Part shown: one piece after another, positions 55,840 through 64,000 of the stretch | Layout: every line of letters begins with the position of its first letter | How positions within the stretch are numbered: position 1 is the first letter of the stretch | NCBI GenBank assembly: GCA_947652115.1 | Contig: OX393569.1 | Location: forward strand, 6,260,008 to 6,324,007 | Direction: 5' to 3' | Length of the DNA: 64,000 bases | Source of the DNA: Blastomussa wellsi | Lineage: Eukaryota; Cnidaria; Anthozoa; Scleractinia; Plerogyridae | Notes under the pieces: model-generated | The model's database searches: none | Told to the model about the DNA's origin: nothing | The model's input: only the letters and a program-made list of their open reading frames with translations | Program-made: the position numbers and the translations under genes

Positions 55840-56265
55840 GATGAAGTTGCAACTTTGTATGGACCACTGTTTTGTTTTTGAAAGTATGTTTTTCGCGGGA
55901 TGTACATGCGTGACCATAAAATTAACCTTAGTGCTCAGTCAATTTATCACGACACTAATGAACCAGCCGTGTGAAGAAGTAGGAGCGAAGTAGGAGTCGT
56001 GTCACCCTTAAAATCATCACGACTTATCATGATAGAGATACAGTAAAATGACGGAACAACGGCGCGCATGGACCAACATCAGCTGTCGGTCTTGTGAAGG
56101 TGTCCGTCTTACAGAGGTATGTTCATGAGCGCCCAAAATAAGTTGTTGTTAAGATTGTCTTTTTTAATTGGTTTGAAAAGGACAAAACTGACGAGAATTA
56201 CTAATTACCAAGGAGACAGGCAACTGAAGTGTGCAGGGAACTGCCAGTCTATAAAGGTTTTCAGT
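55840..56265. other. Gene-free stretch
   Basis: No supported gene or repeat seen. Confidence 0.25.
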
Positions 56266-56271
56266 TAGCGA

Positions 56272-56490
56272 GCCTCTCAGGAAAAGACCTATATTACGTG
56301 ATTGATTGATCTGAACACATGATTGGGTTCAGTGTACGAGGCGATACTCCGCTGATCGATACTCTTTCAGTTAACAGCCATTACTTCACAAAAACTGGAT
56401 TTCTTAACAAGCGGACCTTAGCGGAACTCTCAGGAAGACCTATATTACGGCATAATTGGTCAGTTTCGATCTGAACACTTCAATGTGTTC
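56272..56490 (+). repeat. Diverged direct duplication, ~150-bp period
   Basis: CTCTCAGGAAAAGACCTATA, TTACG...GATCTGAACAC at 56274 recurs as CTCTCAGGAAGACCTATATT, ACGG...GATCTGAACAC at 56424. Confidence 0.55.
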
Positions 56491-57049
56491 CGTTTATAAG
56501 GCCATGCGACACGAAAATCGTAACATTCATTGTCGAGTGATTGATTGCTGTAAGTTAAAGAATCAGACTTGATTACCAAATTTTAGTCGTTGTTTAGGAA
56601 AGTCGTTTTGTTTACTATTTTACTGTGATCTGTTAGGTACTTCAAAATCATCAGTTACGTTTGAAGCGTTAAACGTTTCTATTAATTTGTATCTAAGGAC
56701 GTTTCGTTAATTATTTTCAGGCCGAAAGAAAAGGCACCCAACTTCCTCCTCTCCCCCCAACCCCAACTTGGCTCACGCATTTCAGCCCCCCTCCCCCTCC
56801 TTCCCCTCCCAACTTAAGAATCTTGCTGCGCGGACATTGTGACCTCAATGTTCCGAATTCTGGGAGTTGTTTTTCTTGCCTGTTTTTATACCTTTTTGCT
56901 CTTAAGTCCCGGAGAAAACGAACGCGGAAATAGCTAGTGAGTGATACACGAGCGTGTAGCCTGTGAGTCGCAAATTGTATTTTGCAGCAAAGCAGACTGC
57001 TCGCAATATACCTTGTAAGCTGATGCCTCTGTATGAACCTTATAGGATG

Positions 57050-57195
57050 AATAGAGGATATCCACTTGACGTCATAGCCGCTATATTGGTGCACCTTACA
57101 AATTTTAACTTTTAAACTTCTTTCATTTGGTACACCAACATGGCCTCCATGTCTGCTATTATTTGAATCCCACAGGAATGATTCAATACTCTTTA
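57050..57195. mobile_element. Palindromic MITE, ACCAATATGGC family, copy 3
   Basis: Centre: GCCGCTATATTGGTGCACC mirrored by GGTACACCAACATGGCCTCC; ends AATAGAGGATATCC and GATTCAATACTCTTTAT are looser. It belongs with 8625-8786 and 45461-45606. Confidence 0.65.
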
Positions 57196-57225
57196 TCCAA
57201 CCATGCATTCATTAATAGACAGAGT

Positions 57226-57312
57226 GACGGATGGATGGCTAGTTGGATGGCTAGACGGATAGACGGACGGATGGACTGATGGACGGACGGACGAATGGAC
57301 GGACGGACGAAT
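57226..57312 (+). repeat. (GGAC/GGAT)n tetranucleotide repeat
   Basis: Alternating GGAT and GGAC units with GGCT and GAAT variants. The minus-strand VHPS/VRPS-rich open frame across it is an artefact. Confidence 0.9.
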
Positions 57313-57319
57313 GCTTGTG

Positions 57320-58380
57320 TGGCATACACGGATGGACCTATGCATGGATGTCTGTACAACAGGCGTGAATCTAAGCGAATCCGCCGATCCCCTACTATTT
57401 TCGTTCAAATCTGCATCCTCATTGGGATCGGACAGTCGAATGTTGTATATATGGCAGTTTTTTATTTTCAAGAGGTTTCTTTTCATTGCTTGTTTTTGCG
57501 GTAGTTCTAATCTAAAGCGGTTGTTTTTTCCTTGTCCGAACACAAATTGGACAAAATGCCAACATACTGACCAAGACAGACCATAGATCCTTCATCCTAA
57601 CTGGGAAGTGTCCGCGATCCGAACTTCATGACATGATCGAATAGCCCGGAATCCGAACCAAAGTTTTGAGGTAATCCGTGTTCTGCTGCAGGTTTAAAAT
57701 CCTCGAAACCGCTCAATTACTAGCTAAAATCCACAATCCGTGCGCTTTTCAAGTCCAAATCCGTCTATCCGCGAATCTATATTCTACCCCTGTATGAATG
57801 CATCAACTGGAGCAAATCTAAAAGGTAAAGATGCATAAACGTGCATTTTGTATTTAATACCTGAGTAAGAGTGACAGCAAGGTCCGCTTGAGGAAAAAAT
57901 ACTACTCTGCAATATTTTAAATACGTTGACATGACAGTTTTGGGAGTAAACGTTTTAACGTTTGTACTGTGACCATAGAAAAGGAAGAAGGAAGTATGTT
58001 TTTTTTCCAGATTATTGATTTAGCTGCACTCTTTCCATGTGTGGCTGATAAGTGACTGTCGTTCCTTGTTTACTCCTTATCTCCCAAAAGAGGGGTGACA
58101 TAAAGACGCTTTTAAATTGTAATGTATGGGGAAACGCATTATAATAAAATGGAGCCTTGCGGGCTACGATGAATTAATATTGTCTAAAACATGTGCTAGC
58201 CATGTTTTAGCGCTAATTGTACAAATATATTCAATTTACTATTTACCATTTCTAGATACCTTTTATGAATTTTCCCTTGCGTACTTTGTTATAGAGCTTT
58301 TCGCGATCAGAAATAAGGAATCAAAGTTTTCCCATAAGTAACAGGATGCCAAAAGGGATGGCACAGCAGCAGACAATGGA
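57320..58380. other. Gene-free stretch
   Basis: No supported gene. 57600-57790 contains recurring AATCCG/ATCCGNG words, probably a decayed dispersed repeat. Confidence 0.3.
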
Positions 58381-58387
58381 ATGGGGA

Positions 58388-58620
58388 AGCAGGGATGGCG
58401 CAGTGTAGTGAAAGCGCTCTCTTCCCGCCATTGCGACCCGAGTTCAATTTCAGGACCAGACGTCATATTTGGGTTGAGTGTGTTGTTGGTTCTTATCCTT
58501 GCATGGAGAGTTTTTTCTACTGATTCTTCAGTTTTCCTCCCTCCACAAAACCAACATTTCTAATATTTCCTAATTCTATCGGGAATCCTGAAGGCCACAG
58601 GTTTATTATGTGTACAGCTA
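58388..58620 (+). repeat. tRNA-derived SINE, TTGGTTCTC type, near full length
   Basis: GGATGGCGCAGTGTAGTGAA (A box), CCGAGTTCAATTTCAGGACC (B box), then GGGTTGAGTGTGTTGTTGGT, CATGGAGAGTTTTTTCTACT, GTTTTCCTCCCTCCACAAAA and CCAACATTTCTAATATTTCC. This copy has both promoter boxes and links the tRNA head to the body seen in the other fragments. Confidence 0.8.
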
Positions 58621-58624
58621 TGAT

Positions 58625-61565
58625 TTTTTTACTTGAAATATTCCTGTTGCATCTTCAGTCGACCTGCTGCCAACAACAGCGTATAACATGTGCGCGTATA
58701 AACACAGGTTTTGAAAAAAGTCAACCTGCCACGTTTTCGTTAACCAAGCAATGCACAACATAGTCCAGATATGGACGGACTCCTAAATGTATGCGCTTAG
58801 CTTTGAAGGACGACCAAGAGAAATATTGTAACAAGGGGAAGCCGGACCCGTTTGGTCCGAACTCCGCGGTAGAGCGCAGAGATAGAGACAAAGCTGTAGA
58901 GGCCTTGATGTACATGATTCACTGCACAACTCACTCCGTCAATCAATCTTGTGACGCCTTACGGTTGGAAGTTAGCGCCCCTCCTTTTAGCTCTTGATCC
59001 GTACTCATCAAAGTCGCGGTCTAACAAAGGCGATTTTCACGAGGAGCGATGTTCATCCATTTCAAGCAACAGAAGGCAAGTCATTTTCCTATGCCTGGCC
59101 CGTTGTCAGCCACGTCAGAGAAGAATTTGGTAATGGATATTGTAATGGTGTGCCTGACACGCATACGATTACTTGCAATTATTTTTTTTTTGTAGCTTTC
59201 CGGAGTTGGAATGATGCAATCAGTTAACGGCGAAAATTAAAACTGATAAGTCAGATCAAAGGTAGCTGGAGTTCTACAATCAATTTATACACATCAGGCG
59301 TTTTTGAGCCCATTATCTGAAGCGACACGTGCACCAATTGCAAATGATGCGAAAGGTATTAATTTTTTTTAGATACCAAAACTTCTAAGAAAGAGGAAGT
59401 ACTTGCCTTACAGAAGTTTATGTTGGCCTACTTGCTCTGGCTGTGCTCCTTGTCTTTCAAACAGCAAGTTCGACACAATCACTTTGTTTTACCGGGGTAC
59501 CATTATCATTTCTTATCTATTAAAGTCTGATAAGCAAAGAAATCACGTGTTTATGGCACGGCTTCTTGCAGGATAATTTGATAGCCTACTACATATTTGA
59601 AGTATCAGACTTAATAGGTTGTTTACAGCCAAGTATGTCAAAAAGTGCTTACTAGCCTACAAAAGGACAGATCGATCATTGCGTGAGTTTGTATAGCTGG
59701 AAGTCAACATTTCCCACCCGGTTGGCAAACACCCTTCGGAGGAAAGCGCGTTATATACTGCTTTAACTGTTATTTCTGGAGCAGTTCAACCTTGGTTGCT
59801 AAAGATTTTGCATTTTTTGTTACCGTAGTTCGCTAAATAATTTGATAGTCGCTATCTGTTTGACGATGAATTTTTTATCGTGACTATTATCCTGCCAGCG
59901 ATGGATTGGAGCTTGTCAGGCTGATTTTGACATATTTTTATCTTCTCATAAGAACTTTAATTAAAGATTGAAAGAAGCGTCCTAAAATACGTTCATTTTA
60001 GTAACGTGTTTTGCTTTGGTTTGCTTAAATTTTGCAATTCTGTTTTAGTTCAACATGATCTTTTGATATTTTCAAATAGTTTTTTTGTGCTGGTTATCTA
60101 ATTTCGCGTGATGTCGTATCGTGCAAGTGAAACATGCGCAATTTTCATTGTTGAATCTGAGGTCAAATTAATGGTCATCTGTCTGACACCACAAACTGTT
60201 GTAAGATTATATTAAATGTTTTAAAAAATCCGTCTAGCACTTCCTAGACATCTTACCTAGTAAACTAGAGCATTTCAGATGTACTAATTTTCACCTCTTT
60301 CCGTTGGGTCTTCAAATAATACTGTTGGTGTTCACCGATTATTTTGCGTGATATCGTGAAAGCCAAGAAAAGGTCCTTATCCAAATTCCTTGACAAGTCT
60401 TTCAGAAAAAAAAATTGCGTGTTTTAAAAAACTTCGACTGCTCGATATTCAACCCTTGTGAGCTAAATTCTAAATCAGTTCAAATCATACAATTTTTCAA
60501 AACGTTTTTTAGTGTGTTATCGCTTTAACAGAGGCGCTTATTTCAAACTACGTGTGCCACGTGACTACGTACACGAAACATATACATGCTTCAACGCACG
60601 GCTCGAAATGAAAGCGTGTCTTTATAGTTGACAAAATGTGCATACACGATGGCGTGATGTGACAACTTTTCAAGTGCTTCACATTGTAGACAAAACTAAG
60701 AAACCGCAGAACAGGGTGCCTCCAAAATAGTAAATCTATTTTCTTTGCCCTTTCCTTACGATCCAGAGTTTAATGGAGCTTAATTCTGGCTGTATTGTTT
60801 TTTCATTAAAAACTTTGCATTTTTAGCCAACACCTTTATTTGAAGCGTTTTCTCTGGCTGAAGACATCTAACGTTCTCCAAAAATCGCTTTGATCATTTC
60901 TTTGAAATGTAATCATGAAGCTAGATCACACAACTTAAATCATTTTACTTCGATCATTTCGTTGTAATAATTTATGAACCCTTGCAGACCATGATTCTGA
61001 AACTGAGGTCGGCTTTTAAATGCACTTGTTTCAGTTAAAAATCATTAGGGCGAAAACTGCACGGCACATAATCCATAAGATAAATAAACTAAACTTAAAC
61101 TTCTTAGGAACAACACTATACGAATAACATCAGATGGACCGATAAATCAGCTTTTATCGTATATCTATTTTTCTTTATAACCGTTTTCCCTGTTTTATAA
61201 TGATCTTGATAAAGGAGAGTTTGAAGATCCATTATAAAGGGCCACAAATCATTCACAATTATAGAAGAATTACATAGACCTGATAAAATTGCCTACATTA
61301 GTTTTGTTTTTACATCTGATGTAAAAAAGCGTGTTCGGAGCAAGGAATTCTGTTCCTACTTTGCTACGATTCCAAATTGTCTAAACTCTTTCAGGACACT
61401 AATGGGTGCGTAAAATCGCCGAGTAATAAATTTATACATCTTGCATCAGTCGAAACACCGTTGGTTGGTAAAAATAATTCTTCGGAGCGGCTTTCTCACA
61501 TTTCATTTCTAGACAATACATACGCCTCCTCTAAGAATGGGGCTGGACGGGAGTCTGTACATTCG
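58625..61565. other. Gene-free stretch
   Basis: No supported gene. Open frames at 58791-58997 and 58994-59227 have no recognisable domain. No repeat shared with the rest of the window was found. Confidence 0.3.
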
Positions 61566-61572
61566 TGATGTG

Positions 61573-61815
61573 CCCAATTCTCATCCCCAGGGCCGTTTGT
61601 CCCTCTCAGCCGGCTGGGCCTGTGCACTAGGAACAAGTGGCACAAGGAAAAAAGGGTATGCAATCAAATCAAATGTTTTAAATCTTGTTCAACAACTGCT
61701 TTAAAACCGGTTGATTTGACTTGACTCTCCAATCAAATCATATGTCTCCGGGCACTTGTTGAACCGTCCTAGCTGGCTAAGGGACTGTGCAATACTTATC
61801 GGGAGGGGAGATTAG
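61573..61815. mobile_element. Palindromic MITE, ATTCTCGT...GTCCCTC family, copy 2
   Basis: CCAATTCTCATCCCCAGGGC, GTCCCTCTCAGCCGGCTGGG and CCTGTGCACTAGGAACAAGT match the right arm of 47690-47962 in inverted orientation. Its own right side (CAATCAAATCATATG, CACTTGTTGAACCGTCC, AGCTGGCTAAGGGAC) mirrors the left. Confidence 0.7.
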
Positions 61816-62013
61816 GTAATACCCCACTTCTAAAAGATTGAATTTAGTTATTGCCCCCTCCAGATCAGTCAGAAATTTTGTATGCAACCCACCCCCTCTG
61901 GTTTTCCACCCTGCCCCCATCCAGATAATTATTGTACAGTACCTAAGAGGAGACAAGTGTCTCTGCGGACGAGAATAGACCAGTTCCGATATATTAATAT
62001 TCTAACATGTTGG

Positions 62014-62101
62014 CGAGGCTTAGGAGAATAAAACAAAAGATTTTGCATCGAGGCCTGGGGATGAATAAATAACTTCTTTTGTTTTATTTCCCTAAGCCTC
62101 G
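62014..62101. repeat. CGAGGCTTAGG hairpin
   Basis: CGAGGCTTAGGAGAATAAAA, CAAAAGA pairs with TCTTTTGTTTTATTTCCCTA, AGCCTCG. Upstream GACCAGTTCCGATATATTAA resembles the end of the element at 6665-6821. Confidence 0.6.
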
Positions 62102-62109
62102 ACAGAGTC

Positions 62110-62800
62110 TCGGTTAATCATCTGTCTCAACATTCACCAATCACAAGTAATAGTTTTCTTTTTTGTGCTCATAAAGATTGTTAAACCTTGCAGTCAGTTC
62201 CTAAAAACTCGTTATGGGAGCCCCCCACTATTTCATTTATTTCAAAAGTAGTAAGGAAAAAAAACCGTGAAAGCCAAGGTTCACTAATTCTTGAGTCCTA
62301 CTTCACAACGCCCGCCATTTTGTCTGCATGCATGAAAGCAAGAATTTGCTACTCAAAAACGAGGCGGGGTGGCCAAGTGCACAGAAAAAATATCTCTTTC
62401 CTTTCTGCAGGGACATAATCGCGCGCTCATGGAATAATTGTTAATTATTTTGAGGTTTAGTTGTCAGCATTTTCAAGCGGAGTAGGCCCAAAGGAGGAAA
62501 TGAGAAATAGAGCTTGGTAACTAGACTCCCAATTTCTAGTTCTGTGTTGTGTGATGTGTTATGGGCAAGGCCTGTCCGGTGAATTGTGTTGTGGCTGTGG
62601 GAGTACAAGGGTCTCAAGGGATGCTGGGATCGGTTGGTTGTCATCGCTAAAATGACACTGAATGTTCGCTACGTCTAAGCTTTAAGATAACACGACAAAA
62701 AATTTAAAACGTGGGGGGAGGGGAGGGGGCTCATCGAACACCCAGCGAAGCGCATAACCTCGAGATGGTATAAATATATGAGGGGTCGGGAGAGGGGCTC
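62110..62800. other. Gene-free stretch, G-rich at the end
   Basis: No supported gene. 62712-62729 is a G-run block (GGGGGGAGGGGAGGGGG). Confidence 0.3.
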
Positions 62801-62808
62801 AGATAGGG

Positions 62809-63699
62809 GACGGACCATTAGAAAAGTGATGGGGGGGTGGGGTGGGGAAAAACCAAAAAAAATTCCCGCAAGGGAAAATGCCAAGCAAAAAATTAAAAAT
62901 AATTCGTATTCAAAATATTCTTGGGGCCTTACCCCAGGCCCTGTATACTATTATTAATACATAAAGACATCTAATGCTGTGAAGTGTTCATCAAAGGCAA
63001 ACCATTCAATCCTAGTGTGCCGGGAGGCGCACAAACACCAGAAGACATTTCAGGGAGGTGCAAAATCTATCCCACCATTCCTTTTAATGTCAGATCTTCG
63101 CCCATCAGGGCATTTTGACAGAATTAATGCAGCCAGCTACCAGACTATGTGGAACTCTCACACGAAAGGGGTGTAGCCGCAGTTCATTTACAGAACAACC
63201 ATTTAAATTAACTACCTTTTAACAATCATTTTAATATTTCACTTTTGCTAAATAGGTACCTTCTTTTTGGATTGACATTTTGGAGTGGAGGGCACTACAG
63301 AGGGGCTGTTTTGGTGAATGGAGTGTGGCATCATTATGATGGGCTGTGGGAGAGTAATTCCAGAGGGCAGGGACTGAAAAACTGCACAGGGAAGCCATCC
63401 ACTCCAAGTGGCTTCCTCCTCTCTCACTGTGTGTACATTTTCGAAAAGATTTTGCATTAAAAAGAGGCCTGTATCCTTTGATCTGTTGTGAGTGTAGAAT
63501 AAGTTATAAAGCACAAAAACATAGATAATGAATCAAGATTTCACTGTTCAAAAAAAGCAATATTTGTCTGAAAAAAAAATCGTGCAGAGGGTGTCACCTG
63601 AAAAAAAACTCCTGCACAAGCAGTGAGCGAAAAAAAAAATGCGTGCAAGCTGAAAATTCCCCCCCCTCCCCCCCATCACTTTTCTAATGGTCCGTACCT
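62809..63699. mobile_element. 0.9-kb inverted-repeat element, ACGGACCATTAGAAAAGTGA ends
   Basis: Left ACGGACCATTAGAAAAGTGA, TGGGGGGGTGGGG is mirrored on the right by CCCCCCTCCCCCCCA, TCACTTTTCTAATGGTCCGT. Just inside the right end are three A-tract units with CGTGCAGAG, CCTGCACAAG and GCGTGCAAG cores (63566-63650), as expected of subterminal binding repeats. The body holds a broken coding remnant (next entry). No transposase was recognised and the target duplication is unclear. Confidence 0.65.
62979..63460 (+). pseudogene. Cysteine-protease-like (USP-type) C-terminal fragment, broken
   Basis: Two pieces in the same orientation. 62979-63176 ends IPPFLLMSDLRPSGHFDRIN. 63245-63460 contains YLLFGLTFWSGGHYRGAVLV, NGVWHHYDGLW and GFLLSHCVYIFEK. 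The order P-P-F-L, then GGHY...G-W-H-H-Y-D-G-L, then an aromatic C-terminal strand resembles the histidine-box region of ubiquitin-specific peptidases and of protease-like domains in some animal transposons. A pyrimidine-poor AG (TAAATAG at 63249-63255) precedes the second piece, so an intron is possible, but I found no convincing donor. The catalytic cysteine region is absent. The assignment is by pattern only. Confidence 0.35.
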
Positions 63700-63867
63700 A
63701 GGCTTTCAATTGCTGAAATTTGAAGTTTTCGTTCCTTCTATTAAAAATATTGTGCAAATATAGGCTGTAGAACCGTGCCTCTTCCAGGCTCTTTAGTAGT
63801 TGTAATAGGCTAAACAGCAGACTGGAAGGTAAGATCATAAGAATGAATATTCTGCCAATTCAATTTT

Positions 63868-64000
63868 AGCGGAGCTCCGGCGAAAGGGCCGTAGAGCGGA
63901 GCCCCATACCTATAGAAATAGGAAAACCAAGCAAGTACAAACAGGAGAACTATGCCTTCATTTCTCATGGTCAAAATGGCAAGCGGCCGCTGACCAGGTA
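63868..64000 (+). repeat. GCGGAGCTCCGGC dispersed repeat, copy 2
   Basis: Second copy of 30594-30722; it runs off the right edge of the window. Confidence 0.75.

Noticed and set aside
56717..57208. 163-codon minus-strand open frame, the longest outside AKAP1 and the DIRS element
   Set aside because: One end lies in a palindromic MITE and the other in a C-rich low-complexity run. The middle has no recognisable domain.
57193..57543. VHPS/VRPS-repeat protein on the minus strand
   Set aside because: Translation of the GGAC/GGAT tetranucleotide repeat.
1..64000. CRISPR array, bacterial operon, rRNA genes
   Set aside because: No regularly spaced identical repeats with unique spacers, no bacterial gene organisation, and no rRNA-like sequence seen; splice sites and element types are eukaryotic.

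Overview
The window is eukaryotic, AT-rich and gene-poor. It looks like intergenic or intronic DNA of an anthozoan cnidarian, most likely a stony coral. That assignment is inference, resting on a spliced animal-type AKAP1 exon, DIRS-type tyrosine-recombinase retrotransposons, Penelope-like debris with hammerhead-like ends, tRNA-derived SINEs, and many short palindromic elements repeated within the window. No species can be named from sequence alone.

Left part (1-5.2 kb): one confident host coding exon, on the minus strand. It encodes the mitochondrial anchor, the KH domain and the first part of the Tudor domain of an A-kinase anchor protein 1 (AKAP1) homologue. It has a clear acceptor and a clear donor; the remaining Tudor exons are not visible and probably lie beyond the left edge. 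About 1.1 kb upstream of the start codon is a CRE (TGACGTCA) plus GC-box cluster. It abuts a dispersed CCAAT-rich repeat that has a second copy near 29.7 kb.

Middle part (5.2-34.5 kb): no convincing host gene. It holds palindromic and TIR-bounded short elements (6.67, 7.6, 8.6, 9.3, 15.0 and 28.7 kb), a tandem duplication (18.6-18.9 kb) and three sites of hammerhead-like Penelope terminal sequence (12.9/14.9, 23.5-24.0 and 27.5-27.7 kb). One of these keeps a decayed GIY-YIG endonuclease domain. Next come an ATT microsatellite, a 43-bp minisatellite and a broken LINE-type reverse transcriptase (32.3-34.3 kb).

DIRS locus (34.6-39.0 kb): a nearly complete DIRS-like element with perfect 36-bp inverted termini, Gag-like, RT/RNase H and tyrosine recombinase regions. 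It is inactivated by frameshifts and by loss of the first RNase H aspartate. A 266-bp near-perfect palindrome with 81-bp arms abuts its right end. The palindrome carries DIRS-end sequence and two outward-facing consensus splice donors.

Right part (39-64 kb): no host gene recognised. It contains a TTAA-flanked 1.18-kb piggyBac-like element with a nested palindrome, a Harbinger-type MITE with TTA duplications, a diverged 350-bp direct duplication, at least eight tRNA-SINE pieces, further palindromic MITEs shared with the left half, microsatellites, and a 0.9-kb inverted-repeat element near the right end holding a fragment that resembles a cysteine-protease (USP-type) histidine box.

Functionally, only AKAP1 is likely to be a working protein-coding gene here. 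Everything else coding-like reads as transposon remnants.
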